A DNA stretch of 64,000 nt, from positions 3,906,001 through 3,970,000 of the forward strand of contig LSAX01000004.1 of assembly GCA_001557505.1 (NCBI GenBank), written 5' to 3'. The first letter of the stretch is position 1. Each line of letters opens with the position of its first letter. Below are positions 21,163-32,580 of the stretch, piece after piece. The notes under the pieces were generated by a model that worked only from the letters and a program-made list of their open reading frames with translations, made no database searches and had not been told where the DNA came from. A program made the translations under genes and the position numbers. The DNA comes from Reticulascus tulasneorum (taxonomy: Eukaryota; Ascomycota; Sordariomycetes; Glomerellales; Reticulascaceae).

Positions 21163-23537
21163 TCATACACGCCATGAAAAGGGCCCAGCAGGCGACCGGA
21201 AGAACTCCCTCCAGACCTCCCACTCAGTTGCCATGGGATCAAGCGGATCTCTGTAAAACGTTCCCCAACTTCCGCCATCCCGTAGACGTCCGAGAGTGAC
21301 ATACTTGAGTCGCGCAACCTCGGGTAGATTATAAGGAGGCTCTAGTATTTCCGTTGAGAGCAGCTTGGGTGTTGGCATCCCGGGTGCTTGATGAAAGTTG
21401 GGCAGAGTCGAATACAGCACAGTGGCCGGGTCGGCGATCCATGCATCCTCTGCACCATCCTTTAAACGTTCTAGTCTCTCTAGCGCGTCCCTTTCGTCCT
21501 TGGCTAGAGCCTCGGGCTCCGGTTCGGGTGTCTGCTGCAACTCATAATCGAGTTTGGTTGACCGTTCCAGGCCGATGTTGGGCATCTCGTGGAGAGATAT
21601 CTTGAGCATCTCTTTGACGGGATCCGAGTCGTCCGGCTCGATCTTTGGTGTTGTAGTCGCGTTGCCACCACCCAAGAGCTCATGCACTTCAGGCTGCAGT
21701 CCGGCAGCTATTGAATTATCATGATCCTGCCGGTCCGACCAAGCCAAAACCTTCCTTGACTCCTCGACTTCGATCACTCGGGCTGCGACATTGGCATGAT
21801 AGCCTGGATCCCAGAGGTTCTCCCATCTCTGGCTGCGTGCCTCCTCAATGAGCATCCTCACTGCCGTTCTCCGAATGAGAGGATGCCGGCACTTCGTTGC
21901 TGTATAATAGAGGATCGGTATGATCTCGGTTTCGAAAGTGAACTTTGGAGGGCTGGCGCTCCGAGCGTGCGATGGCCCTAATGATGCCCGAGAACGCATG
22001 ATTGACGACGCGAAACCAATGAGTTTCGCAAATTGCGAGGTGTAACTATCGTATATCAACTCCAAGGGCGATAGCACAGATCCAACCCAGATGACTGCAA
22101 CGTGTTGCCATATTCGAAGCACATCAGCATTGTATTTTCTGACACTTCCTGAATTGAGCGAGAACCACAATTCGAAGGAAACATCCCACTGGGATAACAC
22201 CGAGAGGAGCTTGGACTGCGCTTCTTCAAGTTCCACCCTAATTGTTGGGTCTAAGTTTGGTTGGTAGGTGAGAGGTTTGGCCTTTTTCGTAAAGCGGAAT
22301 GATCTGTCGAGAATATCGTAGAGCGAAGAGCTGGCCTCGTCCATCGAGGTGAACTGAGCAGGCACGTCGGAACTCTTGCATAACACAAGCTGCTCGGGAA
22401 TGGGGGGAGGGTCGATCGGATTTTGAAGAGACGCTGACAAGCCCAGGCGAGCGTAAAACGGGACAAGATCCTGCTTGATCATGTCTAATTCGGGGCATTT
22501 GCGCTCGCAGTCCAACTTGGCAAGGATCTGCCGCCCTTGCAAGATGTGCAGCTGCGACTTTTCCACATGGTCGAGGAGAAACTCTATGCAAACGAACAGG
22601 ACACACACAAGAAGAGGGATGGCTGCCGGTCGTCCATCTACTGCTTGCCAGGCCCGCAGATGCGAAAGTGCCTTTGTGTACTGCTGGATTGCGAATCTCG
22701 ACTCATCGACTGCCTTGGAAAGCACTGGGGGCGGGCGCCCATTGTCGTGTAGCTCGTACAGAACGCTGAGTGATAAGACTGCATGACGGACCGCTGGCTC
22801 AGTATGGCACAGGGAAGGAACTAGCTTTGTCCAGAAAGAAAGATCCGCCTCTCCCGAGAGAACAGGTGCCGCATTTGAAACGTAGTAGGCGAAGGCCCTA
22901 CTCTCCTCTGCTGACTCCCAGTCAAGCAATCCTGGGGAAGCTCGTAGGTTGATCCCATATGGTAGATGCGAAGGCCGGCGAGGACTCGCCACAACAGTGA
23001 GTGGTGCTTTAGGTCTCGTCTCGGGGTTGAAGAATCGAAATGAGCTCTCGTAGCCATCACAAGTCCGCCCGGTTGTTGTACATCGTTTGCATGCCGGTTT
23101 AGCCTCGTCACACTTGATTCTGCGGATTCTTTTGCGAAAAGTTAGCAGACTGCGGGCCCCCAAATGCTTCGCGCAGGACGCAAATGGAGAGTATATAAGG
23201 ACAATCTATGGCACGGGTTCAGAGCCGGCGGCGCGTCCGCTAGCTCGGGAGACTGAGATCAGCGATCGCCCAAGCGCCTGAAAAGGTGTGGCGGACGCTT
23301 GTCTTAAGAGGTTTACGGCTCCTGCATCGGATCCCCGCCCCCAACCTCCTCCACAATACGTCTCTGGACCGGCCGGATCCGAACTCGAATCCTTCATGGA
23401 CATCGGGGGACAGCAGCGATTCTACGCCAGATGCGGAAGGGGACAGGAACTGACCTGCATGTTAAACATCCACTCTTCACCTTGGGCTTAAATGCTCGCG
23501 GCTTTAATGGCTTGCCTTGATTGGGTCTTGGCTCCAT
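21163..23537 (-). CDS. Zn2Cys6 (C6) fungal transcription factor
   Basis: A protein of 682 residues in two exons, 23537-23455 (83 nt) and 23128-21163, separated by a 326-nt intron with a GTCAGT donor. The intron cuts through the zinc cluster. Exon 1 encodes the first two cysteines (SGCLTCR) and exon 2 the other four. The joined motif has Cys at 24, 27, 34, 41, 44 and 51, which is the canonical C-x2-C-x6-C-x6-C-x2-C-x6-C. The exact fit supports the splice model. Downstream is the helical body of the fungal-specific transcription factor II family. Such proteins bind CGG-containing sites. Targets are unknown, and the nearest candidates (chitinase, LysM, DUF2235) are only neighbours. Confidence 0.9.
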
Positions 23538-26500
23538 GAAGCCGGATTGTAGGGCAGTTTAAACGCTAAATACGTACGACGACTGAGATGTCGGCTGTCG
23601 GACAACCAGGAGTTTCGTGGATGTGAGGCTCTCGGAGGTCAGTGACAAAATAGGGGATTGGAACGAATGGGCGAGTCGAAGCGGTAGGTTTTCCCGACAC
23701 GGACGCTTGCTTTAATAGTCTTGGGACTGTCCGATGTTCCCACTTCATAGTCAAGCAAAAGTCGACCGTAGGAACGCACGTCTGTCGTCGCGTCCACCTG
23801 GTTTTGGGAGCGTTGATGCTCGTTTGCGGAGCTGCCAGGGTGTGCCCCTGTTCTGCGGCAGAAAAAAGGGACTTTGGTAACCAGGATGGGAAGATTGAAC
23901 GAACAACCCAATCACGACTTAATCTCGGCGGGGGTGCACGGATCGGGTCAAGCGTATGGAGCAGACATCTGGCTGTTATTAGGTCCCCTGGTAATAAGTC
24001 TGAACAGTAGGACGGTGATGCTCTACTCACAATACTCTCTCATACTTATTACCTCCCCTGTTTACGTCCCACGGTGACAGAAGCAGAGGTTAATCCTGAC
24101 CAGTGCAATCATGATTCTCATCTTGAGCCTACACTTGCCCATCTTCATATTTGTTCCACAAGGTAGGCGAGTGACTTGGCCAATCGAAACAAATGGGCAG
24201 TATTCGTTGCGTCCGTAAGGTGTTGGATCAAAAGAACCTTTAATCCTCCCTTCGTTTTACGCCCGTCTCTAATGCCCGGCACAACGACTACAAATGGCAA
24301 CGTCAATTGCGGGTGGCCAGAAAGAACCATGATAGGCGAGCATGCGGGCTATCGGGCATGGTCAAGAATCCCGAGCGATCGTTGTGCCGCCGTTCTATAG
24401 ATGCACACCCTCATCCTTCCCAGAGGCTGGCACCGCTTGTATGACAAATCTTGTCCCTGCGGCCACCCCTCAGTTCAAATCCCGACTCTCGACGGCAGCC
24501 TCACAGGAAGTTCCGTGATTAGACGAAACAGCCGACGATAGCGATAGTTTCCATTCCGGTGGTACAAAAATGCTTTTGGGAGCCATCGCTCCGGTCAGAT
24601 GCAAGCGTCGCTTCACGTCACTATGAACTAGTTGTGCTCGTGGCGCCGCACCGTTACATTGCGCGAGCTGCGATTGTAGTCTAATACGAGCTGTCAAGAG
24701 CGCATATCTGCCTTGAGCATTCGTTACTCGTCGTTCTGATGGACGGGCTGGTTACGGCCGAGCTCACAGTATCCGGGGAAACTACTGCCTGCTAGCAGTC
24801 TGTGCGTCCGACATCCAGTCTATACACGTCGTCCCGTGAGGAATCCGGGGCCCGATGACTGCCCCCTGCATTCCAGGCATGTCCGAGAAATATGCCGCCA
24901 GGTTGCTCCATAGATTTAGGAAGGGGGTTTTCAAATCATCTGTATACCTGTGCCTGAACTGGCGGGGTTCGGGGGTACAATGAAACTCGCCGGAAAGTGT
25001 CCGATAAGTCAGCGCCATGCTTGTTACTTGACAGCATGGGAATGAAGACTACCTCTGAGGTCAAGAGTTCCTGTCACATTAGCATCACCTTCCGAGAGGA
25101 AACTTTGGCAGGAACTTTAGTAACTCTTACATGGAGAGATGGTGCATTCTGGGCACAGCCTGAGGCGGTTGGCACGGTTAATTCTGCATCTTATTGGATG
25201 AACTCAACCTGGTATCGTTTGGTAATGGAATGCAGAACTCCAAAAACTTCCCAGGATGAACCCCAGTGAAAGGTTTCTATGCCCACAACCGAGAACAACC
25301 TTGAAAGACTTCACTGTGACGCAGCCATGACATCTGTCATATTCTTGATCAGAATTCTTAGAATTCGACTCGCATAAAATGACGGGATTGGTGGCGTGCA
25401 GTATCAGGTTTGGGGCAAATACGGCGTCTTCCCGTCTATCTTGCATGTGCATTGGATTGTAAATGTAGTAGACTGGATTCCCATCAGTTGAGGTACTTCC
25501 ACACATGCTTCAAGTTCGCTTTCTGGCTCTTTCATACGAGGACACAGGCAGAACGAATCACCATATCGAGTAACTGCACTCCTGTCCCCTGTCGTTGGGA
25601 TTGGCTTGGGACCAGTTAGATGGGTGAGTGGCGTTAGGCACCATTCATTGTACGGCCGTCGGATGTTACGGCTGCAAAGCTTGGTAGATCTTTGCCAAGG
25701 CTTGGCTGGGCTATGTTCTTTACAGATCAAGGATACTATGGTATGGTGCAATCTCGATGATCTGCAGAGCTAATCCCTTGCAGTTTGAAACCCAAATCAT
25801 CCAAGTCGACTACTGAGGCCGTGAAACTGCCTCGAGAGGTCATGTGCTCCTTATTATCCGGTCTACTGCCAACATCACTGGCGGCCTGAGGCTCTAGCTC
25901 TCTAAACATTCTTAAAAGTCAAAGCTCATACCGACTCCAGCATGAGAGGCAAGATTCGGTATCAGGAAAACAACCTGTCCAAAGCAGGTCGCCCTTAATC
26001 CCGAGCGACTCTTAACATTGGCCCTGATACTGGGTTCTCCCCAATGGGCAAGAAGAGGAGCTGCCGCTATGGTGAAGTTGGCACGCGCCTTCAAGGTAGA
26101 CAAACCACAGTTTGACCTGCAAACACGCTTAAACGAGCAGGGTTTGCGAATTCCAATTCCTGACAAACGGCTGTCGCATTCGCCTATCAAGTCTGCATCT
26201 GGTAAAGGCAGGGGGTTCAATTTAAGTTTGATTGGTCCACGCTGGGGCTAATGTCATGTCATCGTGGCTTGGCCTCCCTTACGGACGTACTTTGGTTATA
26301 TTTGCAAGGATCTTCAACGGCTCCGGTATCCAATTTGCCAGCCGGCTCCGAACTCATCCTCGTCGATCAACATCGACGACGATAGGACTGTACAAATACA
26401 ACCCTGCTGCTCATGCTCGGGATCCAGATAGAAAGTATGCCCTATATCAAACATCTTATCATGCAGGTCTATCGTTCAATGTGCGCTGCTATTTCTGACA

Positions 26501-26743
26501 TGCAGGGGCGTTCAGAAGAATTGGGAACATTCCAGGAAATGGATGGACCACGAATCACAGAAGATACAAGTTATGACGCTAATCGTTGATGCCTCATACC
26601 AAGCCTCCTACTCTTTCATGGTAGGAGCTCCTTTTGCAAATACTCGTGTACGGTTTGTACTTCGGCGAACTAGCAAGGATGGTTCCATCAGTGCGAGCAC
26701 GGCATTTGGGTTGATAAGAAATGATGTGGTCCTTTGTCTCCCT
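23538..26743. other. gene-poor stretch, first part
   Basis: This covers the promoter side of the Zn2Cys6 gene and then sequence with only short frames (the longest about 150 residues, on the minus strand near 23566-24030) that match nothing I know. No RNA gene, CRISPR or transposase was recognised. Confidence 0.4.
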
Positions 26744-26900
26744 CCATGTGCATGTGTAGAAACATGGAGTCGGCGACCATGAACTTCCAGTAGCCGGACA
26801 TAATCAAGAACCGCCCCCCATGTGCATGTGCAGAAACATGAAGTCGGCGACCATGAACCTCCAGTCGCCGGACATAAACAAGAACCGTCCCCCATGTTCG
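26744..26900. repeat. 74-bp minisatellite, about two copies
   Basis: Units begin at 26744 and 26818, each starting CCATGTGCATG. A third partial copy begins at 26892. The first two copies differ at only a few positions. The repeat lies in non-coding sequence. Confidence 0.85.
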
Positions 26901-28649
26901 TTTGTGGCGGCGAGAGAGCACTATGTCGCTTGCCGCGACACTAAACCGCCCTCCTGAGACAAGATTTGTTGATAGGAGTCGCATAATCTCCCAACTGGAC
27001 TCCTGAGAAATGGTGGGATTGACATACATGCTGGAGGGCTTTAATGCCTTGGCCATTTTCTGGCTCTGTCCCCAACGTTAGACATTCCGCGCTTGGATAT
27101 AGATGAAGAATTGAGCTTTGGGTCGGTTAAGTGCCGAGGAGGCAAGTTTAAGTGGACCACCAAAGTTCTTTCACGCTGTCCGCGGAGTTTCACTCACCAC
27201 TTGCCTTGCTTGGCAATGTAGGACTTTGTGATGAACAAACGGGTCCCTCGTCAGTGGAGACTCTGTCGTCGGCTCCTAGTTGACAGCGAGCGGTTGACAA
27301 ACTCGTGCGGACCGAGTCAGCAAGTCTTTCAAACAAGACCGTTGCGGAGTGGGCTGCGTGCAACGTTGATGACATCAAGGTATCGTCACAACGGGGGTAG
27401 GAGGCGGCAACGGATGAGCATCCTTCAAAGTCAAGTCACGGTCAACGTGGATTCAAACCGAATCTGGCTAAACGAGTAAGTGGTTGCATTCTGCTCATCC
27501 TCCCGAGGCATGACAGGTGCATGAGGCGAAGATACTCCAAAAGTGGCTTTTCTTGCGATCCAAAAGGAAATGAGGCCGTAGGGCACTCGCGGCAGTCGAA
27601 CTAGAAAGTCTCCGACGTACTACGACCTTGGTGCCGTCTTTCATGACATTGCTACTCTCCCCTGACTTCCCTGGTTGCGAAGATCTTGGGCGCTTAATCA
27701 GGTTGTGTCATTTGTTCAGCTCGGGGTCCGCGGAACACGAACTTATCCTCCTTCCTTGTTTCCTTGGTTGAGACTTCGCGCCTACGTATCACGGGCAGCC
27801 CCTGAAGTTGAAACACCATTACCAAAGTCGATATCTGCCTATGTCCCGCTTTAATTTCTTGCTCCGGACCGTCTGCAGTACATGATCAACGTGGCGTGAA
27901 CGTATACGGCTTCTTCCATCTGCAAATCAAATCGATGTGCTCATACTCGTCCTCGTTTGGAATAGGACATTCTCCTCGCAGTCATATTTTCTTCTTCGTG
28001 TTCTCGTCAGGTAGTTTGTTCCCGTCCCTGTATCTATCCATCCTCGTGGTCTGCTCTGCTGGCCTGCTCTGCTGGAATCTCCACTTTTGACAAACATGTC
28101 AACATGACAAGCGACGAGCATACGAGCAACACAGTAGAGGCATCGAAATCATCTGTATGGAATGATGGGTTTCTGTTACAGTGTCAGGTTGTTTGGTCTC
28201 TAGGTTTACGCAATTTCCCGATTGTTGCTAGCTCTGTTGAGCAGCCAGGCATTCATTCTCGAACTATCATGTTGCTAACTTCTCTCTAGCATCTATGCGT
28301 ACTCACTCAGCCGGCATGTGTCACAACACTGGCAAGAAGCGATATCAGTGGCACTGAAAGTGTTAAGGGGTGCGTGCCTCTGAACCAGCCATTAGCTCTT
28401 ACTGATGGGGAATAGATCGTGAATAGAGAATCTTAGAAGAAGAGAGACACGACTGACTCATCACTCGAACTCTTCTCGGACTTCTGATTATAAGGGAATT
28501 CATTAAGACTGGTTGCTTCCCAATTTCTTGTCACCGTCAATTGAACTACCACATTCTGCTACAAGTCTGGGTGCCAGGCCGTGGTCCAATCCCAAGGCAA
28601 ACTTCGTCTTTCATCTCTGGTACCTCGTCCTGCGGGCTGTCTGTGCTCT
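26901..28649. other. gene-poor stretch, second part
   Basis: Between the minisatellite and the hAT-like element I see no coding region with a recognisable domain and no RNA gene. Confidence 0.4.
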
Positions 28650-28657
28650 CACCGTGA

Positions 28658-29171
28658 CAGCGCTGCAGCAAATACAAATCTATTTGCAAATATTTCAACG
28701 ATTGCAAGCAAAGCAAAGCAAATTAGCTATGTCCCTCAAGCAAATCAACGCAAATGAAACAGCTTCAATATTTGAATGTTTGCAGAGGCGTATCACATGA
28801 TTAGGCACGTGCCTATCCACGTGGATAGTCTATATCCCCAGTTGAAATGAGCTCTCTTTTGGGGCAAAATACGTCGAATCTGACGCGTTTACTAGATCTA
28901 TCGCGCAGTATACTGCTTCAAATTACAAGTTACCCTTCGTCCAGGCCCTCTAGAGAGCCTGCTGCTCGTAGGGAGGTTGATGATGAGGCTGATAACTTGA
29001 TATAACCTCATCTTGTTATATATAGGGGCCTCAAACCTTGCTTCAATGCAACGATAGCAAATCAAGCAAATATTTGCAAATCAAGCAAATCAAGCAAATC
29101 GAGGGCTTCAAAACGTCAAACAAACCAAATCCGAGGCCATATTTGCTTTGCTTGTATTTGCTGCAGCGCTG
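28658..29171. mobile_element. non-autonomous hAT-superfamily element (MITE-like)
   Basis: The element is 514 bp and is bounded by perfect 18-bp terminal inverted repeats, cagcgctgcagcaaatac at 28658-28675 and its reverse complement at 29154-29171. It is flanked by a perfect 8-bp direct repeat, caccgtga, at 28650-28657 and 29172-29179. An 8-bp target duplication and CAG-starting ends are the hallmarks of the hAT superfamily. Many GCAAAT-type motifs sit just inside both ends (28681-28755 and 29055-29160), like the subterminal transposase-binding repeats of hAT elements. No transposase is encoded, so movement would need a transposase elsewhere. The perfect ends and duplication suggest a relatively recent insertion. 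Confidence 0.9.
28803..28828. promoter_or_regulatory. twin CACGTG palindromes inside the hAT-like element
   Basis: Two overlapping perfect palindromes are present: aggcacgtgcct at 28803-28814 and ctatccacgtggatag at 28813-28828. Each is centred on CACGTG, the core bound by bHLH and some bZIP regulators. Binding is inference. Confidence 0.6.
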
Positions 29172-29179
29172 CACCGTGA

Positions 29180-30559
29180 GGACTGCAAGACTGATCTGAC
29201 AATTCAACATAGGCTCTCGACCAGTCCTAGCCCTCATCGTTGTTTCTGCCATCGAGCAAAACACACACTAGCTTTCCCGAGACCCAATCTGCCGCTGTGA
29301 CGCTTGATGCTCTGGTCTTTCAAAAGAGCCACGGATTGGTTGTTTCTCCTAGTAACGATTCAACCTTACTACCGCGCTGATCTCTGAACGGCTTCAGAAA
29401 TCCTATATCTTAAGAGAATAATCTTCCTAGGCAGAAAGATCGCTTTTATTACGATAGCACCACCATGCGAGGGCGAGTCAAGGTGTCAATGCGGACACCT
29501 GATTCATCCGCCCTCTCAAATAATACGACTCCCCTTAAAATGCTGAGAGCTTCTTTTGATATCTCGGCCTTGTGTTGAAACCCCAGTTTCTGCTATCAGT
29601 GACCCATCGTCAGGCAGCGCAAGATCGAACAGAAGGATCATTCCTCCACTATAGCAACAACCACAGGATCAACTATCTCAACTCCCGCCATGTTGGAGAA
29701 GTCACGAAATTTCCCATCGCAGATCAAGAGGTCGGCGCCAGCTTGATGAAGTCGACATCATATTTCATGTCGTTTTCACCTTGCAGGTGTCGAAGACTAG
29801 GACGATCGGCGGACTGCTCGGATGGAGTACCCGGAGACCAAGGCCCTTGCTAGTCTTGCAGCGAGTTCGTCCGGTCCCACGCACAGTCCAGGATCCAGCA
29901 AAGTTACGATAAATCTGCCTTGCGTTCCTCACAATGAGTCAAAACTCGACCCTCCTGGGCCCCTGTGCCCTGACTCGATGTGGAGATGACGTGGAGATGA
30001 ATCCAAGCTTCCACGCCATGGCCGGCATTTTGACCAGTCAGACGGGTACGGGATCCAAGACCAATTTCAAGCTTCCAGGAACAGGCGACGCCACGGCGTC
30101 GGCACGGACATAGGGCTGAGAGCTACCCTGCAGAACTTACTAAATTTGGAGCCAAGTTTCAGCCCTTTTCTGAGAATCAGCGAACGTTGTGAGACGGGTC
30201 ATGTTCGGATGGCTTATTCCTCCGCGAACCCCCTATTTTCTGAGTACGGTGGCATCGAGAATCCAATCTGCCTTGACGCCAATCACGCCACTTTATCTCA
30301 TCCATTGCAAAAACAAAACCACTACCGCCTAATACAGGCAAGATGCACGGTCTGGATGTCAGGGGTTGCGGGGGAGCTGAAAGAGACATTGTCCACGAAC
30401 CGCTCTGTGTCTCATGTACAAATACTCGCTGCCCAGCCCGCGACTACGGTCAGCGGAATCCCACCACGCTCTTTTGATACCCTCTCTCGTTCAGTCGAAG
30501 CTGCCATTATTTGCACTTCTTGTCACTCTTTAGACTTGCTTTCTGCACATTATCCTACA
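29180..30559. other. gene-poor stretch, third part
   Basis: Sequence between the hAT-like element and the PLAC8 gene, including that gene's presumed promoter. A frame in line with the PLAC8 gene stays open from 30146, but the upstream residues look unlike the family. No other structure recognised. Confidence 0.4.
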
Positions 30560-31141
30560 ATGGCTGCCCCAGCTCCTAGCAACGGCCCGATCAACGACCG
30601 CGACGTCGAGGAATGGAAGACTCGCTTCAACGAGGTCCTAGCCAAGCCCAGCGAGGCTATCAACTCGAAGTCTCCTGAAAACGCCGAGCCATGGTACAAC
30701 TCATTCTTCGGATGCTGCAGCCCCATTGATCTCTGCCTGGTGACCTGGTGCCTTCCTTGCGTCACCTTCGGCAAGACCCATCACCGTCTCCGCAAGGGAG
30801 CCAATCTTGAGGGCTATGAGCCAATCAACACCTCAGTTCGTTTCACCCATTCCTCTCCGGATCGGGCTACCACTAACATGTTCTCCTAGTGCCTCATGTT
30901 CTGTGGCTCGGCGTGCTTCGGTCTGCACTGGATCCCCATGTCGCTCCAGCGTGCCGACATTCGTGCGAAGTACAACCTCCAGGGCAGCTGTCTGCTAGAC
31001 ATTGCCAGCTCTTGCTGCTGTGGCATCTGCCATCTTGTCCAGGCGGACAAGGAGGTTGCTCATCGAGGAGAACCAAGCAGTGCCGGCATCAAACAGCAAT
31101 ACCAGACTTCCGGCGACATGACCTATCCCACCACCCAATAG
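30560..31141 (+). CDS. PLAC8-family cysteine-rich protein
   Basis: A protein of 175 residues in two exons, 30560-30835 and 30890-31141, with a 54-nt intron (donor GTTCGT) in phase 0. The first half holds WYNSFFGCCSPIDLC and CLPCVTFGKT. After the intron come CLMFCGSACFGLHWIP, RADIRAKYNLQGSC and SCCCGICHLVQADKE. These are the Cys clusters of the PLAC8 domain, and the two hydrophobic Cys-rich segments probably sit at the plasma membrane. Relatives act in cell-size control, metal (cadmium, zinc) resistance or calcium influx, but the role here is not established. I chose the start MAAPAPSNG because it gives a usual family length; the reading frame is open further upstream. Confidence 0.9.
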
Positions 31142-32580
31142 GTTTCCCTGGTAGCCGATCGACACTGCCGAAGCGAGTGAGAGTTTATGGAGACGAATAA
31201 TACCAAGACGATGGAGTTTAAAGTGTGGAAGGATTGGCCTTTCTCGACGCGTCTCGTTTGATAGACTCCTTTTGATAAACTTAATACTGCGTCCTCAGCG
31301 ACAACTTACCATCGCATGACCCTGTTCACCCGTGCGGTGATATGTTTTTCAAGAAGATGTAGTTTTGATTCAACATGACCAACTGAAATATGAGGCCTTT
31401 GATCTAATAATGATGCAGCAAGTGCGATCGTAGGGAGTCTCAGATCCCATCATGTGGCACTGGCGTCCTGATATTGGTGGAGGAAGTTCTCCAAAAGTGC
31501 ACACAACCAGCTTGACCTTGTTGGCGCGACTCCATTGCTTCTCAGGTCCATATGTACATTTGCTGCCAGTTATGTTGCCGACAGTTGCCTGCCAGACCTG
31601 GCCGACCATTCTTTTATTCGTAAGAATGAGCTTGAGAAGAGAAGCGGATGAAACAAGTCCCACAGCCACGGCAGTTGAGAAGGGCCGGCTAGCAGTGGTC
31701 TCAATTTCCAAACACTGACGAGGAATGGCTTTCTTTCCGAATACTTGTAGTTGCCGCGCTAGTCAGGTGGTTTGGAAAGCATACCGATGATAGGCACAGT
31801 CTCGAGAAGCTATCCACGCAGTACATGAAACGACTCTGTGCGAGGCTGTTCCTCCCAGCACCTGGACTCTTGTTGAAACAACAGTGGAAGCGCACGTGAG
31901 AGGCTCCGGAACGTGTTTCTTAGGAAACGAACCTATCTCGAGTGCCATAAGGTGGCAAAGAGCAGATAGAACCAACTATAATGCATGTAACATCTCTTCA
32001 GAGTCCCAAAGGATTGGCACGGATGAACTTTCGATTCGAGACACGATATTGTGCGCTGGAGCAGAGCAACAAAACTGTTGCACAATGGCATGAATATGTC
32101 CTCGAAATTAATCTGTACCTCATACATCATTCTTCCTACCTACTAGTGCTCCAGCCCAAGTCATCTGTGATTCCATAAACCTATATGCATGTCTATCAAT
32201 GCATTCCCGCCGCCAACATCGTTGAAGTATCCTCATCATACACATCCAGCTTCACGCCATTGATCTCAACTGGTGGCGTGGCTCGACCGCATATCATATT
32301 GCGGCACTCCCGGAACCGGCGACTGCGAGTGCGGCGCGGGGGATGAATGGCCATTTGTGACCACTGCATGCCGCCGAATCGCGCGATCCCTTCGTGTTTC
32401 CGTCGTCTGAGCCTCTGTTCTCATCGTAATTAAGGCGCACTGTAATAATACCAGTTTGTTCTGGTAAAGATGAGCCCCTTTTGGCTCCGTATACCGCCGA
32501 CCCTGAAGCCTATCCGAAACTCCCTTCCAAGAGCTTATAGCCCACGAATTTTCTTGCGCAACATTCGTCCGTAATCACCC
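31142..32580. other. convergent intergenic region
   Basis: This 1.4 kb separates the stops of the PLAC8 gene and the C2H2 regulator. Frames of up to about 110 residues occur on both strands without domains. No repeats recognised. Confidence 0.45.

Noticed and set aside
24470..24500. T-loop-like stretch GTTCAAATCCC, possible tRNA
   Set aside because: The flanking bases do not pair as a T-stem, and no acceptor or anticodon arm can be formed nearby.
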